64,000 nt of DNA. Source: Chitinophagales bacterium. Lineage in GTDB: Bacteria > Bacteroidota > Bacteroidia > Chitinophagales > Saprospiraceae. The translations under genes and the position numbers were made by a program. The DNA is taken from assembly GCA_017303475.1 (NCBI GenBank), contig JAFLBO010000012.1, positions 117,869 through 181,868 of the forward strand. Reading direction: 5' to 3'. Positions 39,985 to 50,200 of the stretch are shown here, piece after piece (position 1 is the stretch's first letter; every line of letters starts with the position of its first letter). The notes beneath the pieces were generated by a model, which saw only the letters and a list, made by a program, of their open reading frames with translations, was not told the origin of the DNA and searched no databases.

Positions 39985-42900
39985 TTACTTAATGATCACT
40001 TTCTCTACGCTGCTACCTGCAGCATTTTGGATGCGCAGTGTGTACATGCCGGCAGGAACCTGCTGTACATTGAGGTGTACTACCTGGCCCTGACCAACTC
40101 CCTGAACGGAGCGGCTGAGTACAGTGCGGCCTTCAGCATTGATCAAGGTAGCCATTACTTCGCCTTCCAGTGTCTGACCAAAAGTAATGGACAGGAACAC
40201 ATCGGCCGGGTTTGGCTGAACGGTGATCGGAATGAGCGCCTGGCCTGGCTCTTTTGTACCTACAGTAGCAGGATTTACAATTACACCATATTCCGGCGCA
40301 GTGGTGCAAACCTGATCAGCTCCGCTGGTGATACAAGCTTCACCGGCATAGTTGAACAGGTCCATAATTTCCACTTCGTCAACATACCACGCACCATTGG
40401 TTGGTGCGGTATTGTCGTCAGAACCCAAACGGAAGCGGAAAGTGATGTCTTTTCCGGCAAAATCACTCAGATCAAAGTAAGACTGTTTCCAGCCGTTGGA
40501 ATTACCTGAGAATCCATAGAGGAAAGGAATAGCGAAAGTACCATACTGCACCTGGCCATCGTAACCGCCGCGCAGGGCTTTGTCTTTGGTCAAACGCTGC
40601 CACTGTGCCAGTGGATCAGCCAGGTCTTTCACTTCCAGGAAGCCAGCATCTACACCAGGTTCGGTTTCGTACTGATGCCAGAAACGCAGTACAGGTTTAG
40701 CTCCCGTAACTGTGAGGCTAAGGGTAGTTTCCAGACTGAAATCAGATACAAGTGGCACACTGCGACCTGCCCAAGCTTTAGTTCCGCTGCCAGGATGGAA
40801 CACATCACCCTGAAGAATGAAGATTTCACCGGTATTGAGGTCAACCAGGTTAGAGAACCATTCGTCTTCGTTTTCCAGCAAATCCTGGAAGTAGCGGTTG
40901 GAGCCAAGGCTCGCACTGCTTGATGCGGTATAAGTAAGGGTACGCACCTGGCCGCTTGGCATAGAACCGAGGTTCCAGGTAACTTTTCCACCCACTACTG
41001 TACCTCCGTTTGAAGCGCTTACCAGGGTAAGACCATTTGGCAGCTCGTCTGTCACAACCACATTGGTTGCTTCTGCATCTTTGTGGTTGGTTACTGTAAT
41101 CTGGAAAGAAACATTTTCGCCAGGTGTAATGGTTGGCGTAGTTGTTATCTTTTTGATTTTCAGCTCTTTAATACAGGTTGGAATCGGATCAAAGTTCTCA
41201 ACTCCATCACCGGCGCTACCAGAATCACCTTGTTCAGCCAGGTAGCCCAAACCGCGACGGGCAAAAACGGAAGATATAAGGCAGGTATCTGCACCATTGT
41301 AATTAAGTATATCAGCCATCATAATGGCATTGCGGCCATCAATAAAGCCCGGATTGCAAGGCTGCATTTTCATCCCATCAACCACCAGTTGCATGGCACG
41401 GAAGTTACCGCTGTTGGTATTGTTGATATCTGCATCGTAGCCGTATTTTTCTATCATCGCCCAGTGAAGGTCCCACAACATATTGGCCCAAACCTCACCT
41501 ACCCCGTGTGGGATAGCGCTGGATGGCACCGCACTGTAAGTGAGCGGAGCAATAGTCATATCTGTAGAATAAGGGTAACGACGGATACCTTGACCGTCTG
41601 TTTCCTGGTACAGGGCAAACGTACCGATACCACGCTTGTCAGAGCCCTGATCACCAGCCTCAACGGTCAGAACCAGGCTTGCCCAGTCAGACCAGCCTTC
41701 ACCCATTTGCTCTGCATTACCCAAACAGCTGAAACCATCGCCAGTAAGACGGTTGGAAATACCATGGTGGAACTCGTGTGCAATAATTCCATTGTCGAAA
41801 TCACCATCGCGCTGTTCAGGGCCTGTGATGTTTGGCAAGCCTATGGAAATATTCAAACCAGCGCCTGCAAACTGACGCAACAGGTCGCAATCTGATTTTT
41901 TCATCATTACAACAGGAATAGTCACCTGTCCACCCACTGTGCCAGAAGCCATACCTACTGTTGCATCTTCAAAGTTGCAAATGATGCAGGCAATACCACC
42001 GGCTTCCTGTATATTCAAACCCTTCATCCCGAACTCACATTCACCGCGGTCAACCATAACAATTTTACCCGCAACATCATTTACAGGAGCATTGCAACCC
42101 AAAGTTGGAGAGGCAGAACCATCGCTCACAACCACCACGTCGCCGGTTACCGGTGTAGTGGTAATAGCGCCACCCCAGCCATTTCCGTCGGAAGACTGGC
42201 CGCCATAGTTACCAATAACCGGCGCCGGACCGTTTACATTCACGATTTTACCTCCGGCGCGATCCCATACATACATCTGCATCCGACCGTTGCCACCATC
42301 AGGAGGTGTAGAGAAGTTTGCATTGTTTGTACCGCTGCCATCGATTGCCTGCGCATATACTTCATCGTTGCCCTGGCCGCCGTGTCCATAGTTGTTCACC
42401 TGGAAATTGCCTGCATCCTCGTCAAATCCGTAACGATAGAAAACATCGTGGATCATGTTGTTCATGTAGAACAGGTTGGTAATAGCTGCATCCAGATTCA
42501 CCACCGGCTCGGCATTGCCGTCAAAAGGAAAATCAAAGTTCAAACCGGCGCCAGCCTGGGCAGACTCGGTTGGATCAGGAGTGTCATCGTTACCACTGTC
42601 ATCAAAAGCCCAAACGTTGTTACCACGGGTGTAGGTATATTCACCACCGGCAGAGCCATTAACATCCAGCCAGCCATATGGAGAAGCCTCCAGATCGGCA
42701 GGATTGGTAACCACACTCCGAGCGCCATGAATAGGGCTTTCAAGAGGCAGGGCAAATACATTGTATTTTTCATCCATCAACAGTTCGCTCTGCTTTTCGG
42801 CCTTTACAGGGGCAGCAGGAGCAGCCTGATGATCAGATTCTTTGCATTTGGTAACTCCATCGCGGTGTGGGTGGCCAAGGTTGCAGTAATTGGTATGGTT

Positions 42901-43530
42901 CAGTTTTGTGCTGATCATACCTGTTTGAGCATCCACAATAATGGTCCACAAATCGGGAGTATTGATTTGGTCAATCACCATTTGCCAGCCGAGGCGCACC
43001 GTACCATTGTTGGAAAGTACATAAGCAGCCGTCATGGGAATTTCAGTGCGTGAAATCACACCACGATCGAACACCATATTGCGCTCGTTGATTTTGTTGC
43101 GCAGACCTGGCGTAGGAAAGCCGGTGAAACCCAACTCAGCCATTGCCAGTTCCAGTGCCCTGCTTGCGCTCACGGAGGGGAGTTCAGTGTTGATACGGGT
43201 GTTCAAATCGTTCACGAAACGGTGACCAACGTGCATTACCTCGCCGTTAGGTTTTACGTGAAGACCAAACAAACCGTTGAACACCGGAATGCCGTGGTAC
43301 TGTTGTTGTACCCAAACGTGTGTAACATCATTGTGTTTGGTGCGGTACTCCCGTACCACTTTCACATCGGATACATCATTTTTTGAAAGTTCAAATTTGA
43401 TCGGGTTTTCTTGCAGGAAACGCAGCGCTGTTTCGCGAGCACTGCGTACCTGTGCAGACAGGCCTATCGCCACAATTGCGAAAAGGAAAGTCAGCATCCA
43501 AAGACGTGTAGCATGGAGATGTCGGTTCAT
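39985..43530 (-). CDS. Secreted M36 (fungalysin) metalloprotease with PA, DUF11 and T9SS type A domains
   Basis: The protein has 1181 residues with signal peptide MNRHLHATRLWMLTFLFAIVAIGLSAQ. An FTP-type propeptide (about 50-210) precedes the M36 catalytic domain. The latter is split by a PA domain (about 455-560, with DRGECEFGMKGLNIQEAGG). The zinc site is H585-E586-F-H-H589 (HExxH) with E611 in GEGWSDW. After the catalytic part come a DUF11 repeat (about 795-875, PGENVSFQITVTNHKDAEATNV), a MAM/choice-of-anchor-J domain (about 885-1055) and a type A sorting domain (about 1095-1181). It should be a self-processed extracellular protease for protein breakdown. It is divergent from prs. Confidence 0.93.
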   Translation of the reverse strand: MNRHLHATRLWMLTFLFAIVAIGLSAQVRSARETALRFLQENPIKFELSKNDVSDVKVVREYRTKHNDVTHVWVQQQYHGIPVFNGLFGLHVKPNGEVMHVGHRFVNDLNTRINTELPSVSASRALELAMAELGFTGFPTPGLRNKINERNMVFDRGVISRTEIPMTAAYVLSNNGTVRLGWQMVIDQINTPDLWTIIVDAQTGMISTKLNHTNYCNLGHPHRDGVTKCKESDHQAAPAAPVKAEKQSELLMDEKYNVFALPLESPIHGARSVVTNPADLEASPYGWLDVNGSAGGEYTYTRGNNVWAFDDSGNDDTPDPTESAQAGAGLNFDFPFDGNAEPVVNLDAAITNLFYMNNMIHDVFYRYGFDEDAGNFQVNNYGHGGQGNDEVYAQAIDGSGTNNANFSTPPDGGNGRMQMYVWDRAGGKIVNVNGPAPVIGNYGGQSSDGNGWGGAITTTPVTGDVVVVSDGSASPTLGCNAPVNDVAGKIVMVDRGECEFGMKGLNIQEAGGIACIICNFEDATVGMASGTVGGQVTIPVVMMKKSDCDLLRQFAGAGLNISIGLPNITGPEQRDGDFDNGIIAHEFHHGISNRLTGDGFSCLGNAEQMGEGWSDWASLVLTVEAGDQGSDKRGIGTFALYQETDGQGIRRYPYSTDMTIAPLTYSAVPSSAIPHGVGEVWANMLWDLHWAMIEKYGYDADINNTNSGNFRAMQLVVDGMKMQPCNPGFIDGRNAIMMADILNYNGADTCLISSVFARRGLGYLAEQGDSGSAGDGVENFDPIPTCIKELKIKKITTTPTITPGENVSFQITVTNHKDAEATNVVVTDELPNGLTLVSASNGGTVVGGKVTWNLGSMPSGQVRTLTYTASSSASLGSNRYFQDLLENEDEWFSNLVDLNTGEIFILQGDVFHPGSGTKAWAGRSVPLVSDFSLETTLSLTVTGAKPVLRFWHQYETEPGVDAGFLEVKDLADPLAQWQRLTKDKALRGGYDGQVQYGTFAIPFLYGFSGNSNGWKQSYFDLSDFAGKDITFRFRLGSDDNTAPTNGAWYVDEVEIMDLFNYAGEACITSGADQVCTTAPEYGVIVNPATVGTKEPGQALIPITVQPNPADVFLSITFGQTLEGEVMATLINAEGRTVLSRSVQGVGQGQVVHLNVQQVPAGMYTLRIQNAAGSSVEKVIIK

Positions 43531-43848
43531 TTGCCAGACAGTAAGATTTGGTGAAACATGATAGCAGACCTGTTGGCTGCAGTTGGCCGAAAAAAGATCC
43601 GGTACGAATCAACAGCAGCCAAGAAGGCTGCCAAAGGTAGCACATGAAGCATTGCCTGCACAAGTAGCTGATAAAAATGTCAGAATTAGCAAAGTTGAAC
43701 CTGCAGCTCAAACCTCATGGAAAAGGATACTAGGTTAACAGCTTGTGCCTACCTTTGCACAAAAATACCGCACTTGGAACAATCACCAGGTCATCCAGCC
43801 TCCTCCGGTCAACATTCATCTACTGATCACATACCAACCGACACCATC
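43531..43848. other. 318-nt divergent intergenic region
   Basis: This lies between the M36 protease and prs. The only supported signal is the prs promoter at 43750-43757; the prs leader is about 90 nt. No RNA structure or small gene was recognised. Confidence 0.5.
43750..43757 (+). promoter_or_regulatory. -7 element of prs
   Basis: TACCTTTG is a perfect TAnnTTTG match. It lies downstream of the first ATG of the frame (43717), which excludes that start. Confidence 0.6.
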
Positions 43849-44784
43849 GTGCCAGAAGTCAAACTTTTTGCTTGCTCAGCATCCAAAGATCTTTCTAGGG
43901 AAATCGCCAAACAATACGACGCACCATTGGGCGATACCACCCTGGCCCGTTTCAGCGACGGTGAAATGCAGACCATCATCAATGAAAGCGTGCGCGGCTC
44001 TTACACCTTTTTTATCCAAAGCACCTGCCAGCCGCATGATAACTTTATTGAACTGCTGCTCTGGATTGACACCGCTAAAAGAGCCTCCGCAGGTTATATC
44101 ACGGCAGTTGTACCTTATTTTGGTTACGCCCGTCAGGATCGTAAAGACAAACCACGGGTGCCCATCAGCGCCAAACTGATGGCCAATATGTTTACCGCCG
44201 CAGGTGTAGACCGCATTATGACCATGGACTTGCACGCAGATCAGGTTCAAGGTTTTTTTGATATTCCGGTAGACCACCTGCGTTCTGAGGCTATTTATAT
44301 TCCTTATCTGGAAAAACAGGACCTCTCCAAAGTCATCTTCGCCAGCCCGGACGTGGGTGGTGTAAAACGCGCCCGTATCTACGCCAAACACTTCGGCCGT
44401 GAGCTGGTTATTTGCGATAAATACCGCACCAAAGCCAACGAAGTAGCAGCCATGACGGTTATTGGTGATGTAAAAGGCGCTGATGTTATTCTGGTAGACG
44501 ACCTGGTGGATACTGCAGGTACGCTCTGCAAAGCCGCCGATGCTTTGGTGGAAAAAGGCGCCAACTCTGTGCGCGCCATCTGTACCCACCCGGTATTGTC
44601 TGGAAAGGCCTACGAAAACATCGCTAATTCCAAATTGTCGGAACTGATTGTGTGCGATACTATTCCGCTGCGCACAGATGTTTCAGAGCCTAAAATCAAG
44701 GTGCTTTCCACCGCAAATCTGTTTGCACGGGCCATCAGAAATACAGTAGAACACAAAAGCATTGCAGCTTTGTTTCACGGATAA
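43849..44784 (+). CDS. prs: Ribose-phosphate pyrophosphokinase (PRPP synthetase)
   Basis: The enzyme makes PRPP from ribose 5-phosphate and ATP for nucleotide, His and Trp synthesis. I chose GTG 43849 (311 residues) because the frame before it crosses the promoter and has no family resemblance, while the protein aligns from VKLFACSAS on. Motifs: FSDGE near 38, YFGYARQDRK near 92-101 (ATP loop), MTMDLHADQVQGFFD near 124-138 (metal/ribose site), DVGGVKRA, and the PRPP loop DVILVDDLVDTAGT near 212-225. Class I architecture, cytoplasmic hexamer in known members. It is a single gene with its own promoter and terminator. Confidence 0.95.
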   Translation: MPEVKLFACSASKDLSREIAKQYDAPLGDTTLARFSDGEMQTIINESVRGSYTFFIQSTCQPHDNFIELLLWIDTAKRASAGYITAVVPYFGYARQDRKDKPRVPISAKLMANMFTAAGVDRIMTMDLHADQVQGFFDIPVDHLRSEAIYIPYLEKQDLSKVIFASPDVGGVKRARIYAKHFGRELVICDKYRTKANEVAAMTVIGDVKGADVILVDDLVDTAGTLCKAADALVEKGANSVRAICTHPVLSGKAYENIANSKLSELIVCDTIPLRTDVSEPKIKVLSTANLFARAIRNTVEHKSIAALFHG

Positions 44785-44825
44785 GCCCGCTTCCCGAATT
44801 TTCGCCGCCGCATCCTAAATGTTAC

Positions 44826-44866
44826 TTGGGACGAAGAATACCTGCGTATATCTTCGTCCCAGTTTT
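44826..44866 (+). terminator. Terminator of prs
   Basis: The stem GGGACGAAGA/TCTTCGTCCC (44828-44837 with 44851-44860), extended by ATA/TAT inside, is followed by AGTTTT. Confidence 0.85.
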
Positions 44867-45043
44867 CTCATAGTATGTTTTGATTTTCCTACTGCTTCCC
44901 CTTCTGGCAGTAGGATTTTTTTTGAATCCTATTCCCCTTACAGGGCCCCCGCTCATATATTTCGGTTTGGCACTTGAGATGAGCAGTATTTGATCCCTCT
45001 GTTTCAATACTACTCATCTCTGGTGCGGGTCGCTTTTCCCAAC

Positions 45044-45051
45044 TATTTTTG
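45044..45051 (+). promoter_or_regulatory. -7 element of the rhodanese gene
   Basis: TATTTTTG is a perfect TAnnTTTG match 22 nt before the ATG at 45074, excluding the longer frame from 44990. Confidence 0.5.
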
Positions 45052-45073
45052 CCGGCAATTGTTTACTGTTGCC

Positions 45074-45583
45074 ATGCTAAGCTCCCGTTCTCTTCTTGTT
45101 GCTACTTTGCTTTCCAGCATCCCGTTGACTGCCGCCGCTCAGGTGCAAAGCGCCGCATACCGAACCATGCTGAAAGGCTTGCTGAGCCATACTGTGCCGG
45201 AGTTATCAGTACAAGAGGCCGTCAAACGACAGGAAAACAGTATTTTCCTGGACGCCCGAGAATGGCGCGAGTATGAAGTGAGTCATATCCCGGGCGCCAT
45301 TTTTGTAGGCTACGATCACTTTGACTGGAGCCACCTGGCCACTGTCCAGGATAAAAACAAACCCGTAGTAGTGTATTGCTCCGTTGGATACCGAAGTGAA
45401 AAAATCTCGGAAAAACTACTTCAGGCCGGTTACACCAACGTTTCCAACCTGTATGGCGGCATCTTTGAATGGGTCAATCAGGGCTTCCCAGTGGTAGACA
45501 ATAGCGGCGCCACCCGGAAAGTGCATGCCTACAACCGCACCTGGGGAGTGTGGCTCAAAAAAGGCGATAAGGTGTACAAATAG
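45074..45583 (+). CDS. Exported rhodanese-like protein
   Basis: The protein has 169 residues from the ATG at 45074, which opens on signal peptide MLSSRSLLVATLLSSIPLTAAAQ. The rhodanese domain (about 45-140) has FLDAREWREYEVSHIPGA (about 57-74) and the active-site loop CSVGYRS, with Cys102 conserved. Known members transfer sulfane sulfur through this Cys; the periplasmic place here suggests a role in sulfur or redox handling. The C-terminal 25 residues (HAYNRTWGVWLKKGDKVYK) are typical of this Bacteroidota group. It is convergent with the next gene across a shared hairpin. Confidence 0.85.
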   Translation: MLSSRSLLVATLLSSIPLTAAAQVQSAAYRTMLKGLLSHTVPELSVQEAVKRQENSIFLDAREWREYEVSHIPGAIFVGYDHFDWSHLATVQDKNKPVVVYCSVGYRSEKISEKLLQAGYTNVSNLYGGIFEWVNQGFPVVDNSGATRKVHAYNRTWGVWLKKGDKVYK

Positions 45584-45607
45584 ACTTCCTTCGAAAGTTT
45601 AATAAAA

Positions 45608-45637
45608 AACGCCCGGCGCATTACTGCTCCGAGCGTT
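45608..45637. terminator. Probable shared terminator of two convergent genes
   Basis: The stem AACGCCCGG/CCGAGCGTT (45608-45616 with 45629-45637, one mismatch) is preceded by a run of A, a T-run for the minus-strand gene. Confidence 0.55.
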
Positions 45638-45689
45638 CAGTCATTGTATGAACCTTATGAAAGTATACTTCCAGCCTTAAAGAAATGCT

Positions 45690-46892
45690 CTAATTCTTGG
45701 ACACATTATTGAATTTTGGCAATTTGCCCATGTCATCATGGCTCATTTTTTGTCCGCCAAAACGGTAAGCAACACCTACGTTTACGGAGTAATCAGCAAA
45801 AGCAGCATCGCCATTGCGTGGAATACCGTTGGCATCGTTGCCTCCGGCAATATCGGCTACGCTGCGCGTACGCTTACGGTACAGCGCATATGGTACGTTT
45901 GCCGTGAAGATGAAATTGCCGCGCTGAACCGCAACGCCAGGCTCTACTGAAATGATGAAACCCGGACGACGGAAACCTTTGCTGCCACCAATGAGGTCTT
46001 TGGAAGGAATGCCTTCGGCGCGCATACCCAAGCCAACTGCAATGCCTTGTTTAGGCAGTAGTCCGTAATTGACACCAAAGCGCGCCACAAACTGATCGGC
46101 TACAGAGTGGAATGCTGTGATGGAATCTACACTGGTAGAATTTGCGTTCAGTACGCGGTTTACCGTGTTGTTGGTTTCGCGAGGATTCGACATGTAAAAC
46201 CCGTTGAAATAGAAAACGCCGCGATCAAAAATCTGGGTAAAACCCTGCAATTCAAGGCTGATACCAACGCCGCCATCACCTAATTGGATAGACTGGTCAA
46301 CTGCTTTTACAATTACTGAGTCAGTGCCATCGGATGATTTCCGACGGTGGAATTCGTCCTGAACGTTTTCATTTCCGGTTGGCAGTTTCACGCCCAAGCC
46401 AACAGCCAGGTTTTTGTTGTGGTTTTTTACAGGATCAAGCAGCCAGTAAGTAGCAGACAAACGCATGTCGCCGATACCCTGTGCGCCCGTGTGGAAACGC
46501 TTTTGCTCCGGGTTTGCGGTTTTGCTGTTGCCATAATGCTCATACAGGGAAGAACGATCGTAATAAATCAAAGGCAGGTTGGCAGAAACACTCAAACGAT
46601 TGCTAATGCCGTAAGAAAGGCCCAAATCCAGGGAATGGGCGTCGTTAATAACTTCAGTATGATTTTCCAGACGTTCCTTCTGCTCTGTATCGCTTTTAAA
46701 ATGGCGAAAAGATTGAAAATAACGGTATCCGGCGCTGGCCTGGAACTGACCTTTGCCTAATAAAATAGAATTGGATGAAGTACCGGAGCAACCCCCCATC
46801 GGGCGAATGGCTACGCAGCCTTGCGCTTGTGTTTCAAGGGTCATCAGCATCAATGCAGATGCAAAAGCGAACAGGGTAAATATTTTTTTCAT
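45690..46892 (-). CDS. Outer-membrane beta-barrel of the phenol-MetA-degradation-like transporter type
   Basis: The protein has 400 residues; the ATG at 46892 starts signal peptide MKKIFTLFAFASALMLMTLETQAQ. The mature N-terminus is GCVAIRPMGGCSG, a Cys-containing motif seen in this group. Then come barrel strands with alternating hydrophobic and aromatic residues (SLDLGLSYGISNRLSVSANLPLIYYD, GIGDMRLSATYWLL, LAVGLGVKLPTGNENV). The GDMRL and LPTG markers match PF13557-type outer-membrane channels. The natural substrate is unknown; no catabolic cluster is adjacent. A C-terminal tail of about 20 residues extends past the last strand (VGVAYRFGGQ). Confidence 0.75.
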   Translation of the reverse strand: MKKIFTLFAFASALMLMTLETQAQGCVAIRPMGGCSGTSSNSILLGKGQFQASAGYRYFQSFRHFKSDTEQKERLENHTEVINDAHSLDLGLSYGISNRLSVSANLPLIYYDRSSLYEHYGNSKTANPEQKRFHTGAQGIGDMRLSATYWLLDPVKNHNKNLAVGLGVKLPTGNENVQDEFHRRKSSDGTDSVIVKAVDQSIQLGDGGVGISLELQGFTQIFDRGVFYFNGFYMSNPRETNNTVNRVLNANSTSVDSITAFHSVADQFVARFGVNYGLLPKQGIAVGLGMRAEGIPSKDLIGGSKGFRRPGFIISVEPGVAVQRGNFIFTANVPYALYRKRTRSVADIAGGNDANGIPRNGDAAFADYSVNVGVAYRFGGQKMSHDDMGKLPKFNNVSKN

Positions 46893-46924
46893 GAGCAACA
46901 GCAGGATTTTATTATTGAACACTG

Positions 46925-46932
46925 CAAAGATG
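46925..46932 (-). promoter_or_regulatory. Possible -7 element of the outer-membrane barrel gene
   Basis: The minus strand reads CATCTTTG (one mismatch), 32 nt before the ATG at 46892 and just upstream of the alternative ATG at 46922, which the start of transcription would nearly cut off. Confidence 0.35.
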
Positions 46933-46974
46933 CAGGCCTCCTGTGCGAAACCTCCTTAGAATAGGCTTAGAATG

Positions 46975-47293
46975 ACGGTGGACGGTGGACGGCCTACGGT
47001 GGACGGTGGACGGCCTACGGTGGACGGTGGACGGTGGACGGTGGACGGTGGACGATGGCCGGTGGACGATGGACGGCCTACGGTGGACGGTGCGTGGGAG
47101 CTTAGATCAATGTGGGTTGTCATCCCGAGAATCGGGACCTACACAAGCCCGGCTGCGGGCAATCCTCTTTGCCAGGGGATAATCTCGCAGCCGGGCTTGT
47201 GTAGGTCCCGATTCTCGGGATAACAACCCACATTAGTTAGTTACCCACGCACCGTCCACCGTCCACCGTCTACCGTCCACCGTCAGCCGTCTA
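46975..47293. repeat. GGACGGT-flanked long hairpin element, copy 3 (longest array)
   Basis: About 16 degenerate GGACGGT/CTACGGT heptamers (46975-47095) lead into a stem (47089-47157 with 47186-47253), followed by complementary heptamers to 47293. The mini-hairpin in each arm is CCCGAGAATCGGG. The 28-nt loop is the reverse complement of the loop of copy 1, so the unit sits in the opposite orientation. Repeat sequence supplies the last CGG codon and TAG stop of the following minus-strand gene. Confidence 0.92.
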
Positions 47294-50200
47294 CCGCAAC
47301 AAGGTCACTTCCCCGCTTTCCCGGACGGAATTGCCGCCACACTCATAATCCAGGATCCAGACGTACACATCAGATGGGGCCGGTTTATCGCCAATTTTAC
47401 CATCCCAACCTGCGTTGTTGCCAGAGCCTTCGTATACTTTTTGTCCCCAACGATTGTATACCACCATGGTTCGAACCACTTCAGCACCTTCATGCGGCAC
47501 CACCCGGAACAGATCATTGGCGCTGTCTCCATTAGGGGTGAAAGCATTGGGGATGTACACTTTCTCCTGGTTGCATACTAATACCCTATATTCTGCCGAA
47601 TCCTGGCAACCATTTCCATCCGTAACTACCAGAATAAATTTGGTAGAAGTATCCGGCGAAGCTATAGGATCCGGACAATTACTGCAGCTCAACACATCCT
47701 TATCAAACGGAATCCATTCATAAGTAGCATAGTTATCCGGCGTATTGATCTCTGTACTGTCACCCACGGCAATGACCAAAGGATCTCCCTGTTCCGGAAC
47801 TACCGGATTTGGCGATTCCACCACATTCACACAGGTAGTAACCAAACAACCCGTTACCGGATTTTCTTCCGTACGGCAAATCCGCCCCGAAGTGGTGAAT
47901 ACACTGTCCAATACCTCCTTGGAGCCGCCCTCACAGAACACCTCGGTTTGCTCAATATTGGTTGGAATCACAATTAACTCCTGAGTAATAATACTGTCGC
48001 AACCATTGGCCTGCTGTAATTCCAGGGTGTACACCCCGGGCACATCGGTCAGTTTATCCAGGATAGGTACCGGCTGCCCTTCGCAGGTGGTAAGGTCTGG
48101 CAGTGTAATTTTATCTGCCGGGAATACCGTTACCGACACCGTGCCGGTACCTGTGCATCCGCCCGCAAAAGTTACCGTTACACTGTATGTTGAGGAGCCC
48201 GCAGGCTGCACCACCTGAATTTGCTGATTGGGCGTGCTGATACCAGGTCCCGCCCAGTTATACACCGAGCCGCCCGCCGTAGCTTCCAGTGTGGCCGGCT
48301 CGCCCTCACAAATGCTCAGGCTTTCGGTTTCAATACCAAAATCGCCACCAAACTGGATTTCAAAACGGCGCTCAATAGTACATCCACCCGTTTTTTCCTC
48401 CAGCACAAGGGTCACCAACTCCCCTGCCGACACATCAGGGCCGGGCGTATACACCGCATTGGCACAGTTGGTACAACTCAAACCCGTTGGCGTAAGCCAG
48501 GTATACGTGCTGCCCGCTGTTTCCGGAGTACCAACGTTAACGGTTTGCACATTACACAAACCAATGCCCTGGGTAATCACCTGATTGCCATTGAGCGGGA
48601 AAACCTGATCCGCGCAGGCACAGTTCTGCTCGGCCGGAATCAAGCCAATCAGACTGCAATACGCCGAAGCCGGCAGGTTGTTCAAACTTCCCGAAATAGC
48701 CGATACCGTGCCGGGCGATAAAGTGCCATTGACAGTAATTTCTGTCACCTTGGGTTCACCAGCGTCTACCTGCCCGTTGCCATTGAGGTCCTGATAAATC
48801 TGTACCAGCGGGTTGGTAGCTGTGGTTACCCCAACATTTTCCAGATTGGCGGTGAAAGTGGTTTGCCCGCCCTGCAAATTCATCTGGAAATTGGTAATCT
48901 GCAATTCCGGATTTTGTGGATTCAGGTTTAGCAATGCTTCGCCTGTTGCCACATAAATATCGCAAAGTTGGTTGTTGGAAGGACAAAAAACTTCCGTTTT
49001 TTCCCGGGTTTGCAGGATGATAAACTTATCGGCACAACCGGCCGGATCATCATATTGAATACTGAAACTAAAGCTCAACACACTGCCAGCGCCAAGTGTT
49101 ACCGGCAACGGCCATTGCAATTGCTGACCCGACACCACCGGCTGAGTGCCTGGTGCATTCAATCCGGGTATGTAAGAATTAGGCACAAAAGAAGTACCCT
49201 CCGGCAAAAGCACGTAAATACTATCGCCGCTCATTGGCACACTGTTGAGTGCAATGGTTGCGTCCAGCTTAACCGGATCATTGCAGCTGATAGCAGCCGG
49301 AAGCGTGGCAAATTGCAGGTTGGAAACCGCCATATTGCCCGGATCCACGCCCTCTACCCCAATCGGATCGCCAGGTTTGCGCAGAATATTGGAATTAATT
49401 CCGCATGCCTGCACAGATTCTGCACCATATACCGGCTGGGCATTGGCCACCACTCCACATTCAGCAATAACCCTGAAACGAATACGCATGGCATTCAAAG
49501 GCGACTGATCCGCTGAAATCAAACCGTTCTGATTCAACAGATTAGAGGCTGCTTCCGGATCAAACTGCCAGATATTGCCTGGCTGCAAGGCTGGATCGGG
49601 CATGTTCACGAATGGACTGCCGGCCGGGTACGAAAGCTGCGCCGAGCCGGGCTGTATACGCATCCCCGGAGGCAACTTGATGCTGGGCAAAGTATTGTAG
49701 GCTGTGCCATCATTGGCGTTCGACACCTCGAACTCAAAAAATGCCGAGGGCGAGCACATCGGAATCTGCTCAGGCTGGCTCACAATAACCAACTCCAGCT
49801 CCGGCGGCTGTGGCCTGATTTCTACGGTTTTTACAAAAGTACCACAAGCATTGCCATTGCCATTAAATACCGGTGCACAGTCCCACCCAAAACGGATAGT
49901 GAGGGTTACCGGTCGGCAACTCAGGTTGCGCGCATTTAAACGCAAAGCAAGCTGCTCAAAACTCAGCAAGGACTCAAGTTGATACACCCCGCCAACTTGC
50001 GATACTGGAATCTGACCGGGCATAAACAACAGCTCAACATCCGCCAAATCGCCGTCCGATTCAACAGTAAGCCATGCATTCGGCGCAATCACCGAAGCAT
50101 TGTTGCGCAGGAAAAAATCGATCTGTAGGTCATCTGTAGGCAGGTAATAAATATTGCTCTGCGTGAATATTTCCAGTTTCGGGCTGCCGTTCTGGTAACC

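Noticed and set aside
43717..43848. N-terminal extension of PRPP synthetase from the first ATG
   Set aside because: The TACCTTTG promoter lies inside it and the extra 44 residues have no counterpart in the family.
44822..45007. 61-codon minus-strand frame
   Set aside because: It overlaps the prs terminator hairpin, has no signal or domain and no promoter motif.
46972..47223. Open frames of 65-83 codons reading TVDGGR-type repeats
   Set aside because: They are translations of the GGACGGT heptamer array; the repeat has no stop in several frames, so length is not evidence of coding.
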